A DNA stretch of 64,000 nucleotides, taken from positions 785,088-849,087 of the forward strand of contig BCIA01000005.1 of NCBI GenBank assembly GCA_001599815.1, read 5' to 3'. Below the pieces are notes generated by a model. The model was not told where the DNA came from. It searched no databases and was given only the letters and a program-made list of their open reading frames with translations. The DNA is from Furcasterigmium furcatum. Taxonomy: Eukaryota > Ascomycota > Sordariomycetes > Glomerellales > Plectosphaerellaceae. Of the stretch, positions 54,378-64,000 are shown in pieces; positions within the stretch are counted from its first letter, which is position 1, and each line of letters begins with the position of its first letter. The position numbers were made by a program, and so were the translations under genes.

Positions 54378-54767
54378 ATGAAGTTCTCTGCCATCCTTGG
54401 TGGCCTTGTGGCCCTCACCTCTGCTGTCGCCGTACCAGCCACGGAAGCCCCCGAGGTCATCACCAGCCTCGACCAGTTCCAGGTCTTCCAGGCCAAGTTC
54501 GCCGACGAAGTTCACGTCGAAAACATCGACGGAGAGTATCTCGTTCTTCACGGCTCTTCCTCCACCTCTGTCGGCACTCTCGCCGGGGATGCCCTTGCCT
54601 ACGCCGAGAGGCTTGCTGCCCGCAAAGTTGATGCCGCCCCGGTCACCAAGAAACGGCGGGCTGATCTGCAGCTCTTTGAGCGACAGGGCTGCCGACACAT
54701 CCCCTGCAACTACCGCAGCGAATGCCATAGCTCGTGCTTCATGTGCTTCGAGAACGCTTGCTACTGA
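54378..54767 (+). CDS. Small secreted precursor with C-terminal six-cysteine peptide
   Basis: Single exon, 129 residues. Parts in order: signal peptide MKFSAILGGLVALTSAVAVP; a propeptide of about 75 residues without cysteines; a basic site TKKRR (about 93-97) suited to Kex2-type cleavage; and a C-terminal peptide of roughly 30 residues with six cysteines spaced C-x4-C-x5-C-x3-C-x2-C-x4-C. That layout is shared by fungal cysteine-rich antimicrobial peptides and effectors, but I do not recognise the exact cysteine pattern. ATG 54378 is preferred to the upstream open frame because the signal peptide starts there. The activity is unknown; six cysteines imply three disulfides in the mature peptide. 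Confidence 0.78.
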   Translation: MKFSAILGGLVALTSAVAVPATEAPEVITSLDQFQVFQAKFADEVHVENIDGEYLVLHGSSSTSVGTLAGDALAYAERLAARKVDAAPVTKKRRADLQLFERQGCRHIPCNYRSECHSSCFMCFENACY

Positions 54768-55583
54768 GCTCGAGGCAGCTTGGAAAGTCACGGACGTTCA
54801 CCTTTCGGGAGCCCTGGCCGCCGTGTTCTGTGACGGCGCGCGGAGTATGCGTGGACGGAAGCCCTACATATCGCTGGGATAAAGTACGGCATACTCAGCT
54901 AGTTTAAAATCGCAAATTGAGGCCACGGCCAACGTTGTCTCTTCGCCCTTTGCTTGACATGACATGCCTTGACTTCCAACCAGAATGCCCGTTTTTGACC
55001 CCTCGGCTTTCCATGGTTCGTACTTAGACACGTTCACCCTCACCCCTACATGTGACAAGCAGCTGCCCAAGTCGTAGCAGGCATTCTCGGGGTGATATCG
55101 GCGCGTGTGAGCATCTGGCCAGGTCGCCATTCAATCTGACCCTCTGCCTACACGCAACGATGGACTGGAGAGCAGCGACTGTACGCATTTCATGTAGCAA
55201 CCGAGTGACATCGTGTTAACTCGTGGCCCGTGAAGTACTGTGCCTAAAACGCTCAACACAATGTGTCATGCTCGGAAATTCTGGTTTGTGACATGGCCCT
55301 TTTGTTGGCGCCGCGTCAACTCGGATGACGCTATATGTCAGCGCAATGAGATGATCGACCGGCTGCGATGCCTGTTGGTCTGCTAGATGGGCACTCCGGG
55401 GCCTTTTGTTCTGTCCCCTGCAGGAACAAACATACCCGTCTTGGCTCAGTGGAGAATTATGACGGCCTCAACATTTTGGTACCCCGCCGTCCGGGCTCCG
55501 GAGGTGGTGTATTTTAACAACCTTCCGCCCGCTTGCGGCATCATTGAGCGCCTCTTCTCACTGTTCTCCACGTCCTCGTCGCA
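54768..55583. other. Intergenic, promoter of the MFS exporter
   Basis: No gene or clear element seen. It marks the left boundary of the candidate metabolite cluster. Confidence 0.5.
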
Positions 55584-57372
55584 ATGGATGCGATACCAAT
55601 GGAGAAGCTCCCCACGGCCAAACCGGGTGAACCTGCTCAGGGTGTCCGGGGTCATGCCTTGCCTCCTGATGATGCACCAGACGGAAGGGAGAAGACAGCT
55701 CAGACGACTGATCTGGACAAGAAACACCCCGGCGAGGAAGCCGCCGCCGTCGTACCCGACAACAGCGGCAATGCGAGCACAGACGAGTTCCTTGTAGGTC
55801 GCGCTCCAGCACTCCAGCAGTCGGCGGCTGACCCGCGCAGGTGACATGGCAAGATGAGGAGACGGACCCGGACAACCCCAAAAACTGGAGCATGAGGAGG
55901 AAAACGAAGCCGGTGTTCGGCATGTCCCTCTTCGTCTTCATCAGTCTCTTCGCCGTGAGTATGGTCGCGCCGACGCTGCCCGACATTGCCTCGGAGCTGC
56001 ACATCGAGCAGCCGGCGGTGCAGCAGATGGTGCTGTCCGTCTTCCTCTTGGGCTTCGCGTTCGGGCCGCTGATCGCGAGCCCGCTCTCGGAGATGTACGG
56101 ACGCAAGAGGGTAGTCCAGTCCTGGAACCTTTTATATACCATCTTCAACGCCGTGTGCGGCGTCTCGCAATCCAGAGAGGCCATCATTGCCCTGCGGTTT
56201 GTATCCGGAGTGTTCGCGAGCGCGACATTGGGGGTGAGTCCGAGCCGCTCCGGGATTACTTCGATTGCACACCGCTGACGCGCTTGACAAGATCGGCGGT
56301 GGAACGATCAGTGACCTGTTCCGGCCCAAGGAGCGCGGCAAGGGCATTGCGATATACAGCTGGTGCTCGGTAGCAGGGCCGCTCTTCGGCGTCATCGTCG
56401 GCGGCTTCGTCGCCAAGCACACAACCTGGCGCTGGTCCTTCTTCTCGACGTCCATCTTCAGCGTATGCATCCAACTGATCGGCTTCTACCTACTGGAGGA
56501 GACATATCCCCCTCTGATACTCCGCAGGAGAAAGCGGGCGATTATCGAGGAGACGGGCGATACCAGATACCACACGTGGTACGACCATCTCGACCATGTC
56601 ACGGCCAAAGTTCTCTCCCAGAACCTCATGCGCCCTTTCAAGATGCTCGCAACGCAACCCATCATCCAGGTCATGGCCTTGTATAATGCCTTTCTATACG
56701 GCAACATCTATATATTCTACGCAGACTTCGTCGCCCTGTGGACCGATCGCTACAACCAGAGCGTCCAGATCGCGGGGCTCAACTACATCTCCATCGCCAT
56801 CAGCTCCGGCCTGGCCACAGCGGTGTACACCATGACCATCGACCGGATATACCGCGCCATGTCGATCCGAAACGGCGGCACGGGGAAGCCCGAGTTCCGG
56901 ATCCCGGTCATGGTGCCGGGCACCCTCCTCCTTGGCGCGGGCCTGTTCTGGTACGGCTGGTCCGCCGAGGCCGTCCTGCACTGGATCATGCCCAACATCG
57001 GCTGCGCCCTCTTCGTGGCGGGGGCGACGGTGTGCACGAGCTCGGTGAACGCCTACATCGTGGACACGTACGGGCAGTACTCGGCGAGCGCCATCGCGGC
57101 GATATCGACGCTTAGATGCCTGGCCGGTTTTACATTCCCCATGTTCGCCCCGTACATGTCTGTTCATCCATTCTCATCATCATGTGTAAGCAGCTGACCG
57201 GTCTGACAGGTATGACAAGCTCGGCTACGGCTGGGCCGCCAGCGTTCTGGGGCTCATCGCTCTGACCATGGGCTTGCTGGCTGTTGGGCTGCTGTGGCAG
57301 TTCGGCCTGGCCTTGAGACAAAAGAGTCCGTACTCGAGAGCCGAGAAAGTTCCGAACGCCGCGAGATCTTAG
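55584..57372 (+). CDS. MFS drug:H+ antiporter-type transporter (DHA1)
   Basis: Four exons, 55584-55793, 55841-56233, 56292-57157 and 57210-57372; introns 47, 58 and 52 nt; 543 residues. A hydrophilic N-terminus of about 85 residues leads to DPDNPKNWSMRRK, the standard entry to DHA1 transporters. Twelve spans follow, with motif A GPLIASPLSEMYGRKRV after span 2 and a motif C-like GIGGGTISDLF rebuilt at a splice (other members read GAGTISD). A long cytosolic loop separates the halves. DHA1 members export polyamines, fungicides or metabolites through the plasma membrane. It ends 22 nt before the end of the convergent monooxygenase gene. With the other enzymes and the activator to its right, an export or self-protection role in a small cluster is plausible. 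Confidence 0.9.
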
Positions 57373-57394
57373 TTGCAAATGAGCCTGCAAAAGT

Positions 57395-58812
57395 TTACAT
57401 TGTAGACCGGGCCTGCCAATCCAAAGCCCCATCGTATGAGCAGTTATAGTCCATAAACTCGGCGGGGTTCCTGGTGCTCGCGTCAGTGTTACACTTTGCA
57501 CATCTGCAGCACTATGCCATCCTTCCTGGTGTCAAACAAGAACGGAGACCTGTGTTCACTTACATATTAACCTTAACGCTTCCTGCTTCAGTGCTTGTGT
57601 TCGCTATCTGTCTGCTGTAGGCCTGAATCGTGCTAGCTCGCTCGAACCGACAGTCAAATACCATCTAGTCAACGTCAGCATCTGAGTGGACAGGGAGAGA
57701 GAATGGGCGAGGAGAAGGAAAGGGGGGGAAATCCCCGTTCAGCATACCTTGAGCCTTGCCTGAACATCCTCTTTGGGTAATGGACCATTTGCATCCGCAA
57801 AGAAAGCCCCTAGGGCCTCCGCGTCTTCCACCGACTGGCTCGCCCCTTGCCCCTGAGTGGGCAACATAGCGTGTGCCGCGTCGCCGATGAGGATAGTTCG
57901 CCCGCGCCACCACGTCTCCAACGGAGCCAGATCGCGCAGCTGCCAGAGCCCCGCGTCCTCGCTCAAACGCAGAGGCTTCTTGGCCCACTCGGGAAACACA
58001 TCGAAGCTCTCGAGCATCTTGTCCTTGGAGCCGTACGAGGTCCAGCTGGTGCTCTCGGCCGATTCGTGTAGATTCTCATCCGGCACGAGAGCGACACACG
58101 CGTAGATTGAGGCATCCCGGGCTGGGCCCATAACGATCCTTCTATCATGTCCCACCACCATGGTTGTCTGGGATGTGCGCGGGTTGATGACCTGGACAAA
58201 GTCTTCTTCCTTGGCCAGGTCTTCGGTCGATACAAGCATCCGGTATGCTGAAAACCCAGTCTTGCGTGTCGGAACTTCATGGCCCACCACCGCCCTACGA
58301 AGCACGCTCTTGATGCCATCCGCCCCCACGATCAGGTCCGCTTCGAGTGCCTCCCCCGACTCGAGGGTCACCCTGCCAGCGTCACAATCGCATGACACAA
58401 CCCGCGACGAGACACGCACCTCCGCGGGCCGGCCCGCATACTCCGACGACGTAGCCCGCTCCCCTAGCACTGTATGCAGGTCCATCCGATGGTACTGGAC
58501 ACGTTCGCCGCCGTACTTCCCCATGGTCGATAGAGGGATGTGCATCTGCCGCTTCCCGTCGGTGCCGAATACCTCAAATGCGCCATCGATCATGGAACCA
58601 GTTGCCTTCAGTTTATCGCCGAGTTGCCATTGCCCTTCGACGATTTTGGAGGCGTTCGGCTGGAGGGAAATGGTGGCGCCGATCTCCTTGTTCAATGAAG
58701 ACTGCTCCAAGATCGTAATCTGCCGGTTGTCTTTGCGGAGAGCAATGGCAGCAGACAGTCCCGCAATGCCGCCTCCAACAATGATGATCCTGAGCGGTCT
58801 CTGCGTTGCCAT
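57395..58812 (-). CDS. FAD-dependent monooxygenase, salicylate-hydroxylase-like
   Basis: Three exons on the minus strand: 58812-57748, 57664-57564 and 57470-57395; introns 83 and 93 nt; 413 residues. The first exon alone stops early and seems truncated; the two small exons restore the normal C-terminus (FDCRFERASTIQAYSRQ, then VNMNPAEFMDYNC). FAD-binding motifs are all present: GGGIAG at 13-18, the DG motif GADGIKS at 163-169, and GDAAHAMLPTQGQGASQ from 310. Such group A flavoprotein hydroxylases use NAD(P)H and O2 to hydroxylate aromatic or polyketide substrates. The gene is divergent from the PhyH-type dioxygenase gene. A broken copy of the same kind of gene lies at 60652. Confidence 0.92.
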
Positions 58813-59435
58813 GATTTGGTTGGTTCTGGACGGACTGGCGTTGGTAATGTCTCGATGAGGCTGACACAGGGAACGCAGTTCAAGGTGACTGGTTACAGTG
58901 CCTGGTGAGGTCGACTACCACCGAGTCAGTGCCGGGGAGACGAACGTGTTTGTAGATGAATTTGATGCTGAGGCTCGGAGAGAGAGAGGCGCTCACCCAA
59001 CGGATCCGCGGCCGCTGTCCTTGCAGAAGTAGTGCTATTCCGTACGGTTAGATGCGTGAAGTCGGGACACACGGAAAGCGTTGAGTCTTGGGTCATCCGA
59101 ACCGACCGAGACCAACCCGAACCGGACCCACCCCGACCCGCCCCGAGCGAAGCCCGGCAAAGTTCGCTCTGAGATGCACCGACAACCTTGTTCGGCCATT
59201 GGCGTGTGAACTACGGAGTACGTACACGTCCGAAGTTACCTCACCATCGCCTGGATATCTTGTCCCTCGCTTTCCTTAAGCTTCCAGGATTGTCTTTGGT
59301 CTTTGGTCTCGCTATAAACTCTGCATGTTGCCTTCCCGCGATACCAACGTTTCCTCTTCTCCAGTCCACGTTTCTATTCATTGTCAAACCTAACCCAAAC
59401 GATCCATAGCCCACCCGCCAGGCAAGCAAGCAACC
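58813..59435. promoter_or_regulatory. Divergent promoter, monooxygenase and dioxygenase
   Basis: From 59096 to about 59150 there is a run of CCGA/CCGG-containing units (ATCCGA, ACCGACCGAG, CCCGAACCGG, CCCCGACCCG) that could hold several Zn2Cys6 half sites. A GTCTTTG direct repeat is at 59292-59305, then a TATAAAC box at 59313-59319, 117 nt before the dioxygenase start. Confidence 0.45.
59292..59305 (+). repeat. Tandem GTCTTTG heptamer, two copies
   Basis: Two exact copies next to each other just upstream of the dioxygenase TATA box. The reverse complement CAAAGAC is repeated three times at 61284-61304, upstream of the Zn2Cys6 gene. Confidence 0.6.
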
Positions 59436-60627
59436 ATGTCCGTCGTTAAAAGCGAGCACTCCTACCAGGAACCCGTCGTGGTTCGGATATCGGACGAGGA
59501 ACGCGCCTCGGGGCAAATGACGGCCGAGAATGTCGCTACAGCGGTCATGGCCTTCCACCGGGACGGGCTCGTTGTGTTGGAGAACGCCGTGGAGGTAGGC
59601 CACTGCGACACCCTTAGCGAGATCATGACGGAGGAGATCGACGACTTGATGAAGAATACCAAGACGCACTTCAACGATGTAAGCCGAGCCCAGTCCGTCC
59701 GTCTTTCCCTACCGCCTGCGATGGTGCGCGTGGTTTTGTGGAACGGTACCAGTCTGTACCTATGCACCAACCAGCATGCCCTGACACCTTTCACAGGACA
59801 CGAGGGCCTCCAAGGAAGCGCGATCGGGAAACATGCAGCAGCGCCCCCCGCTGAAGCCCGAGTTCATGTATGAGGACATTTGGGCCAACAAGCTCGCCGC
59901 CACCGTGCTGACCGCCGTCATGGGCCCGAACCCCGTCTGCAACTTCGTCGACGGCAACACCGCCCTGGGCGGCGGGTTCGGCGGCCGCCAAAAAGTCCAC
60001 GCCGACCTGGCCTACAACTTCCCCCAGTTCCCCCTCGTCGTCTGCGCAAACTACTACCTCGACGATGTGTCTGCGGCCAACGGCGCGACCGAGATCTGGC
60101 TGGGCTCCGCCCGCGAGAGCACGTTCCGCGACCACCTCGCCTGCCGCGAGCTGCAGCCCGAGGACAACCCGGACTGGCCGAAGAGGATTAACTTGCGCGA
60201 CCCAAAGGACGTAGCTACGCTCACGGGGCACGGTGTCCGGGATGAGCCACTGGAGGCTCGTCGGGCTTGGGCGCCCCCTATCCAGCCGACCATCAAGAAG
60301 GGGAGCGTTATGCTGCGCGATCTGCGCATGTGGCATGCCGGAATCGCCAATCCTTCCCCCAGCCCGCGCTTCATGCTGGCCTTCATCCACACCCCTTGGT
60401 GGTACAAATGCGCCACCAAAGTTTACGTCCCTGAGAACACGCGGGAGCTTCTTGAGAAATGGGGCTCCCGCGAGGTCGCCCCTATCCGGTTCCAAGCTGC
60501 CTACGTGCCGACTGTGGAGGAATGTAATGACCAGGATTTCGGCGTGGATTTCAGCAGTCGGAATACCTCATACTGGAAGATGGTGCCGCAGGGTTTAATC
60601 CCTGGATTCACCTTCTCCGCTGAATAG
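59436..60627 (+). CDS. Phytanoyl-CoA dioxygenase-like Fe(II)/2-oxoglutarate oxygenase
   Basis: Two exons, 59436-59678 and 59797-60627, with a 118-nt intron; 357 residues. The PhyH fold is supported by the early VATAVMAFHRDGLVVLEN segment, the iron ligands His149-x-Asp151 in QKVHADLAYN, and the distal His261 in LRDLRMWHAG followed by a 2-oxoglutarate-type Arg in NPSPSPRFM. Fungal PhyH enzymes outside peroxisomes often tailor secondary metabolites by hydroxylation, desaturation or ring change. No peroxisomal C-terminal tripeptide is present (it ends FSAE). The location, between a divergent flavin monooxygenase and a Zn2Cys6 factor, points to a biosynthetic or catabolic cluster. Substrate unknown. 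Confidence 0.88.
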
Positions 60628-60651
60628 TATTACATTATACTGTCCCCTTTG

Positions 60652-60960
60652 CTAGCTAGAGCTGCGCGACATCGATCCCTGCCACCCTAGGCCCGGGGGC
60701 AGGACCGCCATCATCAGGAACGCCGCACACGCCATGCTGTCGACACAGGGGCACGGCGCATCGCAGAGCTTCAAAGACAGGGGCTTTGAAGGCGAACCTC
60801 CTGGGTCTTGGTCCTGGCAAACCTGTGACCGCTGATTTGAAGCAGGCTTTGGGGAAGGTCTTCAAGGCAGGATACGGTCGGGATAGCGAATCTCATGCTC
60901 TGCCCATGCTGTATGGCAATGTACTCCACCTCGATGACTTTGTTGTGCCGTTTTACCGGA
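60652..60960 (+). pseudogene. Broken FAD monooxygenase remnant
   Basis: The frame from about 60652 reads LELRDIDP, then GGRTAIIRNAAHAMLSTQ and GHGASQSFKD, aligning with LRDLAPLE, RGRTILIGDAAHAMLPTQ and GQGASQSVED of the intact monooxygenase at 57395-58812. The Gly-Asp of the FAD motif has become Arg-Asn. Alignment then continues in a different frame (ANLLGLGPGKPVTADLKQAL, then KVFKAGYGRDSE) matching AFFADANGPLPKEDVQARLK and MVFDCRFERAST. The frameshift lies near 60785. The N-terminal 290 residues are absent. It lies 25 nt downstream of the dioxygenase stop, in the opposite orientation to the intact gene. Confidence 0.7.
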
Positions 60961-61453
60961 GGTGGGCAGGGATGCAGTTGATGGGCCCTAGAAACTCCGA
61001 AAACCGAACAGTACTGCTTGAAACGTTGAGCGAACGACTGGACCTGCTTGGTTTGCTCCGAGAGGGGTGCGGTGCGGGGTTTCGCGGGGTCCCCAACCTG
61101 TGTCGGTGGGGAAAGTAGCGCGGGGCGCCGGCCGGCGTGGAAGATTTGGGGGACTATGTGGCCTCGGTAAAGTGGAGGAGGGGCCGGCGTCGTCCTGAGT
61201 GTGTTCCTGGTGTCGCCCTCTTCCAAATTCTCAGTCGAGGCATATACTACCGTATCCTGAATTCAGTCGATCACAAGCCTCATCAAAGACCAAAGACCAA
61301 AGACCAAACGAAAACAAGGCGCCGTTCTCGGCGGCACGGTCAGCTACACCTGAGTCGGAATAGTAATCCGAGCTTCTGTTCTGCGGCTTCCCTGCATCGG
61401 CTGCGCCTCTTATCAGTCTCAGAATCCTTCTCCGAGCCTTTCCTGCGGCTTCC
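60961..61453. other. Intergenic, promoter of the Zn2Cys6 activator
   Basis: No gene seen. It holds the CAAAGAC repeat at 61284-61304 and a pyrimidine-rich leader. Confidence 0.5.
61284..61304 (+). repeat. Tandem CAAAGAC heptamer, three copies
   Basis: Three exact copies plus a partial fourth (CAAA), 150 nt upstream of the Zn2Cys6 start. It is the reverse complement of the repeat before the dioxygenase gene. Confidence 0.65.
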
Positions 61454-63975
61454 ATGACGGCCCAGGGAGACACGGCCACCGAGCCGGTCTTGCACCGCAA
61501 GCCCGCCCGCCTGTCCGTAGCCTGCAACCAGTGCCGGAAGCGCAAGGTCCGCTGCGACGCCCGCCAACCGAAGTGCCTCAACTGCTCGCAGCGGGGGGAA
61601 GCGTGCGAGATGTCCGATTTGAGGCGTCCGGGGGGACCCGCCGCCGTTCGCCGAGTCACCGCCGCTCGTCGCTACCAACCGGCGCAGGTGGCAGACGATG
61701 CGGACGCAGCGCCGCCGCCCCAGGCTCGGGACTCAGAGAGGTCCGAGGACGCCACAATTCTGACCAGCCCACCGTTTCGACCCAGGGCTGGCAGCACGTG
61801 GATCGACAGGTTGTGGCCGAGGGATCGGTCGTCGAGCTCAAGTGGCGCACAGGGCTCCCAGGGCTCATCCTCCGTGGGTACTTCCACAAGTCCAGGTGCT
61901 CTCTCGGGAGTAAGCCACACGAGGAAACCTCACGCAGACTCCGAGAAGGTATCCTGGGTGTCCAGGGCGTACCAGGTGTTGCAAATCTATCAGGGCGGCA
62001 AGCCTGCCACCGCGGAGCAGGATGCGCCCGACGTCACCCCTGATGTGGTGGTCAACACGGATGGAACTCCCAACAGGTTAAAGGTAAGGGGGGTTCTTCC
62101 CATCTGTCTTCGCCTCTGGTTAGTACACTAACATGATCAAACTCATCAGGTTGTTGGCGGCAGCAGCCTGCAGTGCCTTGTCAACTTCGTCGACTTCAAC
62201 CTGGCTAGTTATGGCTTCGACCTCACCGCCCCGTTATTTAAGCATGGCATATCGTACAGTGAGGAGTTCCCCTTGCCATTGCTATCATTTCTGCCGAATC
62301 TCCCGGACCGCCATATCCTTCCCCGGTGTATTGAGGCCTACTTCTCTCGGATCTGGCCGCTCTTCCCGGTGGTCGACCGGAGCGAAGTTGAGGCCGATAT
62401 TGAGGCGTTTCTTGGCCTGCAGGAGCAGGACCCTGAGGGACTGTTGCAGCCCGGGATCTCATCGGCTAGGATCCCGGGTATCGCCATAGTTTACGGGATT
62501 ATCAGTATTGGTCTGAACGAGCTTGGTGACGATAGGCTTGATGGGTGCAACCACCCTGCCAACACCTATCTCACTGCATGTTATAGCCTGCACGGCCACC
62601 TGACCGCGACGCCATACTACTCTGGCGCACAGGCGCTTTTACTTCTGGCCCTGGCTCTCAGAGGACGCGGAAGAGACGGGCAGTCATGGCAGATCATCGG
62701 ACAGGCTGTCCGCATGGCGATGTCTCTCGGACTTCACATGCCGGCATGTACCTCCTCCTCGTCCTCCTCGTCCACCACCATCGTCTCGCCGCACGACAAC
62801 AACTTCCGGGCGCGTATATGGTGGTCATGCTTCTCGTTTGAGAGGCTCATGCAGCTGGAATGCGGAAGACCATCGTGCATCAATCCTGACTACGATCATC
62901 TATCGGCCAATTGCGGCGTAGGGACAGCGGCCAACCGAGACGACGGGGAGTCATCCGATACGGCGCTCGGAGCATTTGCCGCCTGGGTGTCACTCGCCGG
63001 CATTATGGGCCAGATATCGCATCGGCTCTATTTCTCTCACCTCAATGGTCCTAGCGAAATGCTAGGCGAGACGGCACGGCTCGAACGCTGCCTGGCCGAG
63101 TGGGAAGGGTCGCTCCCGGAGCACCTGCGGCCGGGCAACACTTCTCTCACGTACGGAGACCGCGACCACATCCACGTGGTTTTCCTCGCCCAGCAATACC
63201 ATCATGTAAGCGGTCTTTCGGAATCTACTCACGGCTTCTTCCAGTGCTAACGTCTGGGGTCGTTTGCTAGGCTCAGATCGCCGTCCTCCGGCCAGCCATT
63301 ATCTTCCCGGAGCAGAGCTTCACCTCCGAGGTTAAGAAGCGTACGTCAGAGATGCCCGAGATCAGCCGCCTCGTGGGCGCGGCGTCCGTGTGCGTCGCCG
63401 CCGCCCGGTCGCTTATTATTCAGACGCTGCAGCTCGCCGACAACAACGTGCGGTCGACGTTCATGCAGCTGCCCCAGACGTTCCTCGCTTCCCTTGTCCT
63501 CGCGCTGAGCATCCTAAGGCAGCCTAGTAGCAGGCTGGCGCGCTCAGACGTAGAGCTCCTAACGGCCTCGACGGAGCACGTCGAGCTGTGCTATAGGCTC
63601 CTAGGCCTCGACGCTGCCTTCATAGCAATACTAGCTAGGCTGAGGACTCGCGTTGCGGCGGTCTCCCGGCAGGAGGTGAAGCGCGTCGTCAACCCCCCCG
63701 AGAAAGTCAGCCGAGATGAGGCGAGCGCTGGGGATGCCGTGCCGAACTCGACGGCGGAGGCTTTACCGGCGCTGCATACGGTGCCATTCTCGACGCTGCT
63801 TGCAGAAGATCATGGCGGGTATCAGCCAGGTCTGGCGCGGAGGGCTGGCGCGGGAGAGTGGCCGGGTGATCCGAACGCGGAGGCCCTGTGCGGAATGGAG
63901 TTTGAGGGGCTGTGGAATATGATGGATACGGATTGGTTCATGTCCTATGCGGGCGACCAGGCCATGTTAGAGTGA
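61454..63975 (+). CDS. Zn2Cys6 transcription factor, candidate cluster activator
   Basis: Three exons, 61454-62083, 62150-63205 and 63271-63975; introns 66 and 65 nt; 796 residues. The N-terminal zinc cluster is ACNQCRKRKVRC with three further Cys in KCLNCSQRGEAC (C-x2-C-x6-C-x6-C-x2-C-x6-C). A Ser/Gly-rich linker follows. The fungal-specific transcription-factor domain begins around residue 255 (IEAYFSRIWPLFPVVDR), continues with IIGQAVRMAMSLGLHMP and ARIWWSCFSFERLMQLECGRPS, and is interrupted by a run of serines (CTSSSSSSSTT) from a TCC repeat. The stop is 25 nt before the window end. It sits directly beside the monooxygenase/dioxygenase group and is the natural candidate to regulate it. 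Confidence 0.9.
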
Positions 63976-64000
63976 GCTATCTGCCATTGATTCGTTCTCT

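Noticed and set aside
57739..58812. C-terminally truncated monooxygenase
   Set aside because: Two further small exons restore the expected C-terminal FERAS and NPAEFMDYNC blocks and a normal length.

Overview
This window looks like nuclear DNA of a filamentous ascomycete (Pezizomycotina, most likely Sordariomycetes). Genes are GC-rich and spaced by 0.2-1.3 kb. They lie on both strands without operons and are interrupted by short introns (about 47-120 nt) with GT..AG ends and CTGAC/CTAAC branch sites. The protein families (ATG17, PNS1, NACHT-WD40, RTA1, HsbA, Zn2Cys6 factors, DUF7730, WSC) are typical of such fungi. I saw no tRNA, rRNA, CRISPR array or intact transposon. Exon structures were worked out by hand from splice signals, reading phase and recalled family sequences.

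Left part (1-28 kb): a cut-off secreted protein, the autophagy scaffold ATG17, the choline-transporter-like PNS1, a riboflavin-kinase-like fusion protein, a large VIT/von Willebrand A protein, an uncharacterised many-exon fungal protein, a DUF7730 protein, a GPI-anchored WSC protein, the ribosome-biogenesis kinase RIO1 and a 1,704-residue NACHT-WD40 STAND receptor. These are mostly housekeeping or signalling genes.

Middle part (28-45 kb): a membrane O-acyltransferase, a small secreted protein, an RTA1-type membrane protein, a decayed Zn2Cys6 gene, an HsbA-type wall protein, and then a compact regulatory group: a Zn2Cys6 factor divergent from a DUF1989 (urea-carboxylase-associated) gene, a decayed HET-like fragment, and a Dal5-like transporter. 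The same 17-bp palindrome (GATCGGA-N3-TCCGATC) lies in the divergent promoter and upstream of the transporter, which suggests one small regulon, possibly for a ureide- or guanidine-like nitrogen source. An Upc2-like Zn2Cys6 factor and a MARVEL-like membrane protein follow.

Right part (46-64 kb): an aldo-keto reductase, a polysaccharide lyase, a GH27 alpha-galactosidase divergent from a fasciclin-domain protein (a promoter with CreA-like sites), and a small cysteine-rich secreted peptide. The window ends with a candidate metabolite cluster: an MFS exporter, a FAD monooxygenase, a divergent phytanoyl-CoA-dioxygenase-like gene, a broken copy of the same type of monooxygenase, and a Zn2Cys6 activator. 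Two promoters in this group share a GTCTTTG/CAAAGAC heptamer repeat.
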